Below, piece by piece: positions 1 to 12,010 of a stretch of 64,000 nucleotides of DNA (within the stretch, counting starts at the first letter, position 1; each line of letters opens with the position of its first letter). The position numbers were made by a program, and so were the translations under genes. This DNA comes from Gigaspora margarita. Lineage: Eukaryota > Glomeromycota > Glomeromycetes > Diversisporales > Gigasporaceae. Below the pieces are notes generated by a model that made no database searches, was not told where the DNA came from, and saw only the letters and a program-made list of their open reading frames with translations. The stretch lies in the NCBI GenBank assembly GCA_009809945.1, contig WTPW01001138.1, forward strand, positions 169,100 to 233,099. Reading direction: 5' to 3'.

Positions 1-480
1 AAAAAAAAATTTTTTTTCGAACTTTAAACCCATTTTTCAGTTAGAAAAGGTCCAAAAAACGCGAATCAATCTCAAATGTAATGTAAAATTACATGCCGAA
101 CAACTTTGCTTAAGAGCCCAAAGTAGGTTAACTAATAAGAAAAAAAAGTTATATCATGAAATACGATATATTTTAACTTTAGTACATAGATAACCATTTT
201 TCTTACAAGGTAACTACTTCCGTCGCCTAAGTAAAGTTGTTCAGAGCATAATTTTACACATAACTGCTAATTTAAAATTTGTAAATATTTGTTTTTGACA
301 GAGTTACATTTTGAAAAAGTGCAAAATTGGCAAAATTTTAATGCAGTTTTTAAGCTCAAAATTTTTCTCTTTTCTTGTTCTATATATCTGCAAACTTTAA
401 TTTTAAGTTAATTAGTTAAGCCGAAAAGGATCTTCAGCTCAAAGTTTATAGTAAATTCATATATTTTTTTATAATTTTTA
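1..480. repeat. Half of a long palindromic repeat (family also at 61.1-63.0 kb)
   Basis: This stretch is nearly identical to 62280-62760, which is the right half of a ~1.9-kb palindromic element. The window therefore opens close to the centre of a second copy, and its left half should lie outside. Shared landmarks are the A/T-run centre, the run about 'catttttcagttagaaaagg', the 'acaactttgcttaagagcccaaagtagg' segment (positions 109-127) and the 'cttacaaggtaac' segment. No coding capacity is seen. Confidence 0.85.
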
Positions 481-620
481 TTATAAACTTATTTCTAGGG
501 GACATGTCCTATAACTGTTAAGCGATGATAATTGATTTATATAGTAGAATTTAGACTTTACTATGTAGTAACTATTGTCAATTGTGGGGTAGCCTATTTT
601 TGGATCAAAGATGTTTTTAA

Positions 621-1090
<470 letters not shown>

Positions 1091-1539
1091 TGAGTAGCTT
1101 ATTTTTCAGATGAAAGAGGTTTTTGGTGATTGCAAGTAGTCACTACATAGTAAAGTCCAAAGTTTACTATGTAAATCGATTATATTTACTTAAGTAAATA
1201 TGTTCAGAAGATCAAAATGCATTTTTTCTAAATTTTTCATACAATTGGGAGAACATTTTATTATTTAACTTTTAATTTTTACTTTCATTGAATATATTTT
1301 TTAAAACAATTTTAATTTTTTCATCAAAAGTAAAAATTAAAAGTCAAATAATAAAATGTTCTTTAATCTTACTAAAAATTTTATCATATATGTATTTTGA
1401 TCTTCTGAATAAGTTTACTTAAGCGATAATAATCAATTTACATAGTAGAATTTAGACTTTATTATATAGCAACTATTGTCAATCATGGGTAGTCTATTTT
1501 GGATCGAAGACATTTTTAAGTTATTGATCTATTTTCAGA

Positions 1540-1795
1540 CACATATAGTAGTATTAGTAGTATTACTAGTATCACCAGTTTTACCAGTTTTACCAGTATT
1601 ACCAGTATCACCAGTTTCACCAGATCACTAGTTTCACCGGCATCACCAGTTTCACCAGTATCACCAGTTTCACTAGTATCAACAATTTCATCATTTTCAC
1701 TAGTTTCACCAATGCTAGTTGGTGATTGGTGATTGGTGAAAACTAGTGCACCATTACTGTTTAGTTTCACTAGCAGCTTTAGTACATATATATGT
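1540..1795. repeat. Second ACTGGTGAA-type minisatellite
   Basis: This array has the same 9-base unit as 636-1090 and the same flanks: the TATTTTTGGATC...GACACATATAGTAG segment occurs at ~593-655 and ~1493-1555. A 95-codon minus-strand frame (1516-1803) encodes Gly-Glu-Thr-Gly-Asp repeats and is probably a repeat artefact. The stretch 1810-2365 shows no gene or recognisable element. Confidence 0.75.
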
Positions 1796-2367
1796 GCAAC
1801 CAAATTTTAGATATTTGTTATTAATATTATACATATATATTATAGTATCACTTATTACAGATTAAAAAACTAGCCAATCAAATTTGATAATGATCATCTG
1901 ACATAATATCCAATAAAAAGGAACTTCTGCCATACTGCCATGATGGAAGCAGTATTTATAGCAGCTAACACTAGATCAACTTGGTTGCACATGTCATTCA
2001 TCTAGTTGCACATTATAGTAATATACAAAATCTGGGTCTGGTTCTCAAGCAAATAGTGAAATAAAGGTACAAAGGCAGAACTGGCACTGCAGTTTATATG
2101 AAAATCCAAAGCCACAAAAGAAATAAACTCTGCACTGAAAAGCAGATTACCTAAAAAAAGAAAATAGACTTTTAAAAATATTTATAGTGTAATTAGATTA
2201 GAAAAATAGACCTATATCATAATTTGTACATATAATTCAGTATAATAAAAAGTATCAATCAACATTTTCTAATAATTACTATCTTGGGGTTTAATATATA
2301 TAAAAAAACAAAAAAATATATATAGCTAATTAGATGCAAATAATAATCACTATTTATGCCTGTGATC

Positions 2368-3553
2368 AGAAGTGCACTATAGTGCAGAGCAGTGAAGAAT
2401 TTCTGAAAAAAATTTTTTGTTCTTTGAGAACATATATTTGTAATTTTATGTTCTCACAAAAAATTTAGTGTGCATTATAATAATTTTTTTAAAAATAAAA
2501 TTTTTAAAATTATATAATATTTATATAAGTTAATTTATTATAATTTTTAAAATTAAAATTGCATTTACTAATGAATAAACTATAATTAAAAATGTGGAGA
2601 ATTAGCCCAAAATTATAAGCTTGTTAAAAAATAAATTTTTTATAAGAACCATTAACTTGATTATTAAGCAATCTATTTTAGTAAGTTCCATTACTAGATA
2701 GTTTTAGTTTCATAGTAATTACTGTAAAAATTCTATTATTGTGTTTACCAATACCATATATTGCTGAAAATAAGCTACCTTTGAAAATAAGCTACCCCCC
2801 TCTTTTGGTCAAGAAACATAAAAACATCTTTGATCCAAAAATAAGCTACCCCACGATCAACAAAAGTTGCTACATAGTGAAGTCCAAATTTTACTAAGCT
2901 AATTGATTAAAATCGCTTAAGTAAACTTATTCAGTAGATCAAAATACGCATATTCTAAAATTTACAATGAAATTGAAGAACTTTTTATTAATTGGATTTT
3001 AATTTTTACGTTCAGCAAAAAGATTAAAATTTTATTAACAAAATATATTCGTTGAACATAAAAATTAAAAGTCAAATAATAAAAAGTATTCCAATTTTGA
3101 TGAAACTTTCAGAATAGGTGTAGTTTAGTCTTCCAAATAAGTTTACTTAAGTGATATTAATTGATTTACATAGTAAAATTCGAACTTTACTATGTAGCAA
3201 CTTTTTGCGATTGGCCAAAAATCGATTTGATTCAAAAATAAGCTACCCCAGATTTTTTGTGTCCAAAATCGTCCAGAAAAGGTAGCTTATTTTCAGAAAC
3301 ATAGGTAATAAACATACATATAATATACTATTGGCTGATTATATTCATATAACACTAGTAACAATCACTAGTAGCAATAGATAGCAAACTTTTAATTTTA
3401 TATATATCTTATGAGAACATAAATTATAAATTTTATGTTCTTAGTTTGTTCTCAATAGAGAACATGATTTCTAAATGCAGTGTTCTTAAATTTTTTTGAA
3501 TGTTCTTGAGAACATTGAGAACATTAAATATTCTTCACTGGTTCAGAGTACAC
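2368..3553. mobile_element. Inverted-repeat element with GAGAACAT-rich ends
   Basis: The left end (GTGCACTATAGTGCAGAGCA then GTGAAGAAT) and the inverted right end (GGTGTACTCTGAACCAGTGAAGAAT) form imperfect terminal repeats. Both subterminal regions carry several GAGAACAT motifs (2420-2455; 3412-3525). A second inverted element lies inside at 2770-3305. There is no coding frame, so this looks like a nonautonomous MITE. Confidence 0.55.
2770..3305. mobile_element. Nested inverted-repeat element (AATAAGCTACC ends)
   Basis: The ends read GAAAATAAGCTACC at ~2770-2800 and GGTAGCTTATTTTC at ~3280-3296. The interior is a degenerate hairpin: the segment around 'gcttaagtaaacttattcag' at 2914 mirrors ~3130-3160. 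Parts of the same family flank the minisatellites at 590 and 1490. It is noncoding. Confidence 0.55.
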
Positions 3554-3697
3554 CAAATTAAATTTTTCTTTTTATATTATATATATAGAACTTTCTATAT
3601 TTTATTAATAAAAATATATAAATTTCAGAATTATACAAAATTTTACTAATAATTATAACTTTAGCTCTAAATAAACTTGTATAGCACCAAAAGATAG

Positions 3698-3958
3698 GGT
3701 TCTGCAATTTGATTTGATATTCAAATATTTGATTCAAATATTTGATCAAATTCAAATTTGACTATATTTGATTTGATCAAATTCAAATATGGTCAAATTT
3801 GATTTGATTTAACAAATATTATTAAAATTTCAAATCCAAATCAAATTTAATTTCAAATATTTGAATCAAATCAAATTCAAATCAGAGTCAATTTGATTTG
3901 ATCAAATTCAAATTGGACCAATATTTGATTTGATTTGAATTTGAGAAACCCTACCAAA
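3698..3958. repeat. AATTTGATTTGA-type internal-repeat element, copy 1
   Basis: This ~260-base block is built almost entirely from variants of AAATTTGATTTGAT and its complement. It is bounded by AGGGTTCTGCAATTTGATTT and an inverted AAATTTGAGAAACCCTAC. A second copy with the same boundaries lies at 59820-60107. It is noncoding. Confidence 0.75.
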
Positions 3959-4159
3959 AGATACACTATAACTTTGAGCCCTAAGTAAACTTGTCCAATG
4001 TTCAAAAATATACTATTATAGTATATATTTGTATTTTATATAAGTTTATAATTATAGAACATGTCTCTAATAAGTGCTATTACTTATAAATCAAGTAAGT
4101 TGACTCATCTAATTTTATATATAAATTTATACAAAAAACCATTTAAATTAAATTTAGTT

Positions 4160-5070
4160 AAATATAGGGATGCCTATTTCCACCATGGTATTTTGCTATT
4201 TCCACTATAGTTATACAAGAATTTCTATTTTTAGTATTTAATATAATATATTATAAATTTACTACAGTATAATTCTAACTCTAAAACTAATAAGTAAATC
4301 TTTTCTGGTTCCTAGTTAAAAGTTGTAGAGATTCTAATAGTAGTTAAATTATCAAAATTGGCCTAGTGGATCCCAAGATACTTGGGATCAAAGAAGAGAA
4401 CACAAGGATCAGCAAATTCACTATTACTTTACATATGTTTTGAAACGTATTTTTATCGTAGTGAAAAACTTTACTAAGAAACTAATAAAAGTCGTCATAA
4501 GAAACTAGCATTTTTTTGAGCCAAAGAACAACTTTACTTAAGAGCCCAAAGTCAATTGCAATAATAAAATTCTGTGCAAATTACGATTTCGTTTGATAGC
4601 TTTTTTTCTAACTTCTTTACATACGTTTTGAGAAGTTTTTTATTGTAGTGAAAAATTTATAAGAAAATAATAATAAACACTTAAGAAACTAGCATTTTTT
4701 TGAGCCAAAGAACAACTTTACTTAAGAACTCAAAGTCAATTGTAATAATAAAATTCTGTGCAAACTATAATTTTTATTTGATAGCATTTTATACTTCGTG
4801 TAACAGTAAATTTGCTGATCCATATGTTCTCTTCTTTGATCCCAAGTATCTTGGGATTCACTGGGCTGATTTTGACAGAAAAATGTGCTCTATAACTTTT
4901 AATTAAAGGCGTAAGAAGGGGTACTTATCTGTTATTAGTTTTTAGGGTTAGGATTAGGGTTAGGTTAGAGTTAAAATTAAGTTAGAATGAATTCTAAAAA
5001 TAGAAAATTTTGTATAACTATAGCAAAATAGCAAAATACCATAGTGAAAATAGTAGCCCTCTAAATATAT
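4160..5070. mobile_element. Outer palindromic MITE (GGTATTTTGCTATTT ends) with nested hairpin
   Basis: The left end (4163-4225, GCCTATTTCCACCATGGTAT...) is inverted at 4995-5062 (ACCATAGTGAAAATAGTAGC). A second palindrome sits inside at 4310-4916, with arms containing CCCAAGATACTTGGGATCAA. A telomere-like TTAGGG tract lies at ~4940-4970 between the two right arms. Open frames here, such as 4700-4906, are incidental. Confidence 0.7.
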
Positions 5071-5324
5071 ATAGGCTGGTGCAAAAATGTTGATATACTA
5101 TATAATGATAATAAAAATTTTTTAATATAAATATTTAAATGACTTTATCTATTATATAGACTTTGGCAAATATTTAAATATAAATTTTATTAAAAACTTT
5201 TATTTCTATAAAAAATTTTGTTAATTACTTATTTTTTCAATTTGTTTAATATAAAAATATAAATATACTAAAATTAAAAATTTAATTTTGTATATATATA
5301 AAAATTTTTTGAAAATTATCTTTT

Positions 5325-5648
5325 ATTACTAGTGCGATATGTCACTACCCCTAATTGACCAATCATTTTGTTTGTTTTGATTTTATATTAATCAAAACAA
5401 AACAAATAGTAGCTAGGTTAAGATTAGAGTTAGGATTTGGTTGAGAAGTAGTTAGATGATCTCTAACCCAAAATTTCACAAAAAATTTTTTTGTTAAAAA
5501 AAAATTGTAGTTTCATAGTTATAATTCTAAGTTAGAAGCATTTTTTTAAAAAATAGCTATTTCGCTTTAATTTCATATTACACCTGATCCTGCATTCCAA
5601 TTGGTCAATCAGAGGGTAGCAATTCATCACACTAGCGATAAATAATAA
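5325..5648. mobile_element. MITE with TTATTACTAGTGCGATA-type ends
   Basis: The left end (GTGCGATATGTCACTACCC, AATTGACCAATCA) is the inverted complement of the right end (TTGGTCAATCAGAGGGTAGC...ACTAGCGATAAATAATAA). The ATTACACCTGATC motif near 5578 recurs in MITEs at ~23.3, 48.2 and 48.5 kb, suggesting a dispersed family. A TTAGG-like tract is present at 5414-5440. Confidence 0.65.
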
Positions 5649-6046
5649 CTCTCAAGTTTTTTAATTTTAATATCTATTTATAATTTTTTTATGCTAAATA
5701 AAACAAGGTCTAAACTATCTTTTGATATAATTTTTATTATCTTTTTATAGGCATTTAATTGTATAATAGTTCTTTTAAATTTTAATTTTTTTTTTAAAAA
5801 AAAGTAAAAAAATGGTTCTTTTTAAAAAAATTTTTTTGTTATAAATATACAACTTTGTAAGATTATATTGTACAAGTGTATTGCTATATATATACTAAAT
5901 ATATAATTAAATTTTTAGCTTAATCAAATTAGTAGTTGTTATTATATAAATTTTTAAACTTTAATGATAATTACTATATATAAAATTACTATATATAGTA
6001 ATTTATATAACTTTATTAAAATAAATTAGTTTTATTTAAGAGTATA

Positions 6047-7035
6047 GTGACTTAGAGAAGTTGATAAGTTGTCAACCCCAAGCAGCAGATCTAGGGTTCA
6101 AATCCCACTGGTGACACTTTGAAAAATAGTCCTGTGTTCCAATAACTGCTTCTCATTGATCAGTTGGATACATTACCTGTAGGCCTTGGTACACTATCTC
6201 GAATGGGAGCCTTTGGGCACACAAAATCAAAGAAACCAGAGAAATGAAAACCTGTTTGGCAAACCCTGAGTAAGGATGTAGCAAAGATCTTTGACAGTGC
6301 TACCAAAGCTAGAATATCAGAAACTGGAGCTAGAGAATTGGATAATAAGACCCTCAAGGAGGGGTCCACAAACCTGGCTGCCAGAGTTGCACTAGAGGAA
6401 AAGGACCTATGTTTCAAAAGTAGGTACCAAGGAAAGAAGGCCATATCGACCCTTCCAGGCTAACTGGTTTGGAAGTTTGTGAATTCAGTATAAGGACCGG
6501 TAGAACAGCGAGGTAGGTGCTGGGATTGGAGCAAACCTTGCAAGGGCAAAAGTAGGTAACAGTAGAGGTTTAATGGTTAGCTCTGACTCTAAGTACAAGC
6601 CTCGGTAAGTGCATTATTACCGAAGTGTAGGTAAATATCTGGTAGAACAAATACCACTCTACCAAGTTTCCTCTGAGAATAACAGGACCTGGGTTACTTA
6701 GCAGGGTCCTAAGGACAATGGATAAGCATCCAGAATTGTCTGACTAACTGAGTACTGGGACTGTTCTGGTGATACAAGATGGGATGGCAGGAGGGACATG
6801 GATCAGAGGGTTTAAATAGACAATTCCTGTAGTTGGGTTGCAGGTATGGTAGCTAGTGTAGAACCTTAAGGCAGACTACTTAAATTAGACACCAAAAGTA
6901 TATGTGTAGCTAGTTGGATCCTCATTAATGTAACAAATGCCAGTTGACCTCCATGTAGGTTAACTGATGGCTCTAGTATCTTGAATAAAATATTCTGAGT
7001 CCCAAGGTGGGCATTTGAAACCAAAAAAAAAAAAA
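6047..7035 (+). mobile_element. Long tRNA-headed SINE with poly(A) tail
   Basis: The head carries GGGTTCAAATCCC at 6094-6106, a good match to a Pol III B box. It is followed by ~900 bases of relatively GC-rich noncoding body and ends in a run of 13 A at 7023-7035. A 94-codon minus-strand frame (6160-6444) shows no recognisable protein and is judged incidental. A 5'-truncated inverted copy of the 3' end lies at ~7394-7640. The unusual length could mean a chimeric SINE. Confidence 0.65.
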
Positions 7036-7393
7036 TAGTTTTATTTTATATTTTAACAACCACTAATCTAATTAAGATAAAATTTTAACTGCATATTTTA
7101 GCATATGCATAGTACAAGCTTATAAAGTTGCATATTGATTGCAAAAATATATTTTTTAAAAAATTTTTTTTTAGTTTTTTTTTTAAAAAAAAAAAATTTA
7201 AAAAAATTTATAATACAACAAATATACTATAAAAAGATAATAAAAATTATATCAAAAAGTAGCTTAAATCTCTCTTTATTTAATATAAAAAAATTATAAA
7301 TAAATAGCCAAATTTGAGAAACTTTTATATATAGATGAAATTAACTTTTAGTTTTGGTATATTTACATTTTTGTACCAGCCCATATATATACA

Positions 7394-7640
7394 ACCTTTT
7401 TTTTTGGGTTCAAAGTGCCCACCTTGGAACTTAGAATTTTATTCAAAATACTAGGGCCATCAGTTGACCTATATGGAGGTCTACAGTATTTGTTATATAG
7501 ATGAGAATCCAACTAGCTATATGTATACTTTTGGTATTTAATTTAAATAGTCTGCTCTAAAGTTTCATACTAGCTGCTATATCTGCAACCAACTATGAGA
7601 ATTGTTTATTTAAACTCTCTGATCTCTGTTCTTTCTTATA
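7394..7640 (-). mobile_element. 5'-truncated copy of the 6-7 kb SINE, inverted
   Basis: It starts with a T run and reads CAAAGTGCCCACCTTGGAAC, the complement of the 3' end of the SINE at 6850-7035. Similarity then runs back through the TAACTGATGG/CCATCAGTTGAC region to about 7635. Truncation at the 5' side is typical of target-primed insertion. Confidence 0.7.
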
Positions 7641-7668
7641 TAACCCTTTTTTTAAATTTTAAATATAT

Positions 7669-7912
7669 GGGCTTGGTGCTACAGAAAAGAGGAAATTGAC
7701 AAAATTTTGAAAATTAATTTTTTTATATAAATTAGTTTAGAATACAATTAGGATCATTTTTACTTAAGACACAAAAGTAGTTGTATTAATAAAATTTGCA
7801 ATATAGTTCTTCAAAATCTATAATTTCTTATAGCTTATTATAAAATTTATAACATAAAAATTAATTTTTTGAAGATCTTTTTTTTGTTGATTTTCTCCTT
7901 TTCTGTAGCATC
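7669..7912. mobile_element. MITE with TGCTACAGAAAAG ends
   Basis: The segments TGCTACAGAAAAGAGGAAA (7676) and CTCCTTTTCTGTAGCA (~7894-7910) are terminal inverted repeats. The inner arms AAAATTAATTTTTT also mirror. It is noncoding. Confidence 0.65.
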
Positions 7913-7924
7913 TAGTCTATATAT

Positions 7925-8960
7925 TCTTTAGTATTTATTCTAATAATAATATTTAATTTAAAGTTTTAGTTTTTAACTCCAAGCAATTCAAAGAGAATCT
8001 TTTTTTAAAGTTGATCAATCTTTACTATGTTCTTTAAGTCAAATGACTAACACACCCCAAGCAATAATATGATTATCTAAAGTAATTTTCTAAAAATATA
8101 AAAGATAATATTAAGTAAGGTTTTTATGTCCTAATTGTAAGTTAAAAAGGAGGTTCTTCTAATTCTAATAGTAGTTAAATTATCAAAATCAGCATAGTGA
8201 ATCCCAAGATACTTGGGATCAAAAAAGAGAATATAAGGATTAGCAAATTTACTATTATACAAACTATTCATTTTTTTACAAATTTTTTAAAATGTTTTTA
8301 GCATAGTGAAAAATTTTACTAAGAAAATAATAAATCAAGTTTTAAAATATTAGCATTGTTTGAGTCAAGAACAAGTTTACTTAAGAGCCCATAGTCATTT
8401 GTAATAAATAAAATTTTGTACAAATAACAATTTTTGTTAATATTTGTTTTTTTATATATGTTTTGTAAAGTTTTTTTTATTGTAGTAAAAATTTTTACAA
8501 AAAAAATAAAAAATAGATTATAAGAAACTAGCATTTTTTGAGCCAAAAAACAACTTTACTTAAAAGCCCAAAGTCAATTCTGATAATAAAATTTGTCTGA
8601 ATCATGAATTTTTATTTAGTAGCATTCTTTATAGTACTTTGTATAATAGTGAATTTGCTGATTTTTATATTTTCTTTGATCCCAGTATTTTGAGATCCAC
8701 TAGTCTGATTTTAATAATTTAACTACTATTAGAATCAGAAAAATAAGCTTTACAACTTTTAACTAGGAGCCAAAGAAGGTTTACTTATTAAGGGTTAGAG
8801 TTAATAGTTAATAGTTATATAATTGCTTTAACTTTATAGAGATTGTAAAGATAAAAAATACATCAACTTTAAATAAAGATTCTTTTTGAATTACTTGGAG
8901 TTAAGAACTAAAACTTAAAATTAAAAATTATTAAATGCTAAAAAATATATATATAATTTA
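7925..8960. repeat. Palindromic element with CCCAAGATACTTGGGA core
   Basis: Outer arms around 7965-8050 (AGTTTTTAACTCCAAGCAATTC) mirror ~8860-8930 (GAATTACTTGGAGTTAAGAA). The inner hairpin (8150-8790) is the same family as 4310-4916 and 9335-9610, with arms containing AATAGTAGTTAAATTATCAA. Frames inside it are incidental. Confidence 0.7.
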
Positions 8961-8977
8961 AAGAAAGGTATTTATAT

Positions 8978-9925
8978 CAGTCAAGAGACACGTCCAACTG
9001 AGTGCAATTACTTATATATCAAATAAGTTGACTCATCTAATTTTATATAAATTTATACAAAAAATTATTTAAATTGAATTTATTTAAAAGTATATATATA
9101 AAAGTCTCTTTAAATTTTAAATATATATATTTTAGTATTTAATACTCTTTTGTTCAAAGTTTTAGTTCTTAATTTTAAGCAGGAAAATGGAATCTTCTAT
9201 TAAAGTTGACCAATTCTTTACTATGTTCTTTAAGTCAAATGAATGACTCACTCAATATAATAATATAATTGGTTAAAATAATCTTTTGAAAATATAAAAG
9301 ATGCTATTAAGTAAAGGCTTATTGTGCCTTAATTGAAAGTTAAAGAGAAGGTTCTTTTGATTTTAATGGTAGTTAAATTATCAAAATTGACTTGGTAGAT
9401 TCCAAGATGTTTGGAATCAAAGAAGAAAACATAAGGAACTGCAAATTTACTATTACACAAAGTATTATAATTTATAATACTTTGTGTAATAGTCAATTTG
9501 CAGATCCTTATGTTCTCTTCTTTTATCCCAAATATCTTGGGATCTACCAAGCTGATTTTGATAATTTAACTACTATTAGAATCAAAAAACCTCCTTTTTA
9601 ACTTTAAATTAGAGTACAATAAGCCTTTACTTAATAGCATTTTCATATTTTCAAAAGATTATTTTGACCAATCATATTATTATATAGAGTGAGTCACTCA
9701 TTTGACTTAAAGAACATAGTAACGAATTGGTCACCTTTAGTGAAAGATTCCCATCCTCCTGCTTAAAATTAAAAACTAAAACTTTAAAAAAACTTTTATA
9801 TACTTTTAAATAAATTTAATTTAAATAATTTTTTTGTATAAATTTACATATAAAATTGGGTAAGTCAACTTATTTGATCTATAAGTAACTCATTCTAAGC
9901 TATTACATATGGGCATGTCCCTTAA
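8978..9925. repeat. ~950-base near-continuous palindrome centred at ~9472
   Basis: The arms match almost without interruption from ~8980 to the dyad at ATAATTTATAAT near 9468-9478 and back out to ~9925. Paired landmarks are CTTTAAGTCAAATGA (9230) with TCATTTGACTTAAAG (9697), and AAGTTGACTCATC (9023) with AAGTCAACTTATT (9863). Two opposed open frames, one per arm (9329-9550 minus; 9392-9601 plus), encode nearly the same peptide because of the symmetry. They are not called as genes. Confidence 0.8.
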
Positions 9926-10779
9926 CTAGTATATATCAAAATATAATAAAATTACTCTTGTATCATAACTGTTCTGTCTGTACTAAAGTATTTGATTGGT
10001 TAGAACTAACCCTTTACATAACTGATAAATGCACAGCTCATTCAAACAGATTCTGTTCAATTTTATTGATGTTCACTAACCCTTTTAGTAATGATTTTTA
10101 TTTATTTGATATAATATAATCACATGTCATGCTTATGTGAAAATACTATAGTATGGAAGATTATTATCATATCGAATTACAGCAATAGTATATCACATGT
10201 CATGGGAATTCACTATATTTCCTGATTTTCCAAGATAAATTAGATTATGAATGCATATAATTTATCTGATTTCTACTTGTATACATGTGATCATTTAATT
10301 TAAATATTTCCAATTCCTTATTTTTTTATTAATATTTTTTATTTTATTATTATTATTTATTTTTATACCCTCGATGAATTTATAAAGATTATGTTTACTG
10401 CATGATTAATGTTATCATAATTCAATAATTCAGTGAATTAATAATCAATGCACATTTTTGTATTAAATTAGCTAACTTTTATAAGGATTATATTTATCAC
10501 ATATATGATTAATATCATTATAAATCAGTAATTTAGTGAATTAATAATCAATACAAATATGAATGCTACCATGCCTATAAAAAAATTTTTTAACACTATT
10601 TATTAGGGCATTTTCTTTGGCTAAATTTTTTACAATTTTTATTACATTGTAATAATTGTAGTTATAAGTGAGTAACTTTTTCCAATATTATTAATAATAT
10701 TTTTAGTTAGATCTATAATTTTTTAAACTAACTTTTGTTCATTATAAGCACTTTGTAGATATTAAATTAGCTAAAATTG

Positions 10780-12010
10780 GATAACATTAATCATATACAT
10801 TAGTGAGTTAAGAAATGTGTATCATCAGAATAGTAAGGTTTAATACAGAATTTTTTATAGAAATTCATGATATACTATAAAAATTTAAGTACAAACTAAT
10901 TCAACCACATATTGTGATTATTATAATAGCAAACAAGTTTTGTATGAAAATTTTTTACTGTGATTATAATTCAATGCAAACTCAACCTTAACTGTATATT
11001 ATGTGCTGAATAGATCCATAAGGAATAAAATTATGATAATTCCAATACAAGCTAACTCACTTTTTCATTATTATTAAATAGCAAGTTCTGTAACAACAAA
11101 ATGTTTACAGTAAATCACAATAGAAATGTGATAATTCTAATGCAAGCCAACTCAACCATATAGAAAATACAAGACATTATTAATGCAACCCTATCTCAAC
11201 TTTAACCAATACTGTGGTCACCAAATAGTAAGTTTTAATAGCAGAATTTTTTACAGTACTCATAGTAGAAATTACAGTAATTCTAATACTATATATGATA
11301 ATTTATACAAACTAACTCAACATTAATCACATATTGTAATTTCAAAATAGTGAGAATTTGCAACAGAATTTTTTTATGAAAAAATTAACCATATGAAAAT
11401 AATGACAATTCTAATGCAAGCTAACTCAACCTCAATTACATTGTGGTCATACAAATAGCAGGTAAGTGTTACATAGTAGAAACTATAAATTCTAATGTAA
11501 CTTACATGATCTTTAATCACATACTGTGGTCATTGAAATAACAAATAATTTCTAAAAAAAATATTTTACTATAACTCATAATAAAAATCATAATAATACT
11601 AAACAAACTCAATTTTAATCATTGTGTACTGTACTGCATTATTGCTCTTTTCAATTTAGCAAGGTTGATTACTATGTGATTTTTTATATGTTCTGTAAGT
11701 CCCATGATTACAATATGGGCAATCATCTTAATTTGTTATATTTTTAGAACTTGAGTACTTCTTTTTAATGGTTTGATTATCTTTATATTAGATAGATTTC
11801 ACAGATATAACAAATTAAATAATTATATATATACACTTCACAAAAAAATCTTAAGCTGATCAAATAGAAAAGAGTGATAATAAGTTCTGTAACAAAATGG
11901 TTTATGGTAATCATGATAAAAATTATAGTAATTTATTAAAAACTAGCTCAGTCTTAACAACATTCCATGTATTATTTAAATAATGAGTAAGTTATTTTTA
12001 TTCACTTATT
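10780..12010. repeat. Degenerate tandem array, unit roughly 110 bases
   Basis: Successive blocks share the pattern: AAGCTAACTCAACC, 'aatcacatattgtgg', 'aaatagcaagt', 'gtaacagaattttttacag', 'aatcatgataatt'. Copies start near 10830, 10940, 11050, 11150, 11215, 11310, 11420, 11510 and 11590. The flanks 9930-10780 and 12010-13180 are AT-rich with no gene or clear element. Confidence 0.55.

Larger units (their letters stand above)
5083..7378. mobile_element. Large inverted-repeat element interrupted by a SINE
   Basis: The termini GGCTGGTGCAAAAATGT (5091) and ACATTTTTGTACCAGCC (~7366-7382) are inverted repeats. The inner arms also match: ~5640-5760 is the complement of ~7205-7330. A separate MITE (~5325-5648) and the SINE at 6047-7035 lie between the arms. 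No transposase frame is visible, so this is probably a nonautonomous element that collected insertions. Confidence 0.6.

Noticed and set aside
6060..6115. A genuine tRNA gene
   Set aside because: The B box is good but no acceptor stem pairs around it. The sequence continues into a long body with a poly(A) end, so it is a SINE head.
6160..6444. 94-residue minus-strand protein
   Set aside because: It lies within the SINE body, antisense, with no recognisable motif.
9329..9601. Two overlapping small proteins on opposite strands
   Set aside because: They have almost the same peptide because the DNA is a palindrome; no independent support.
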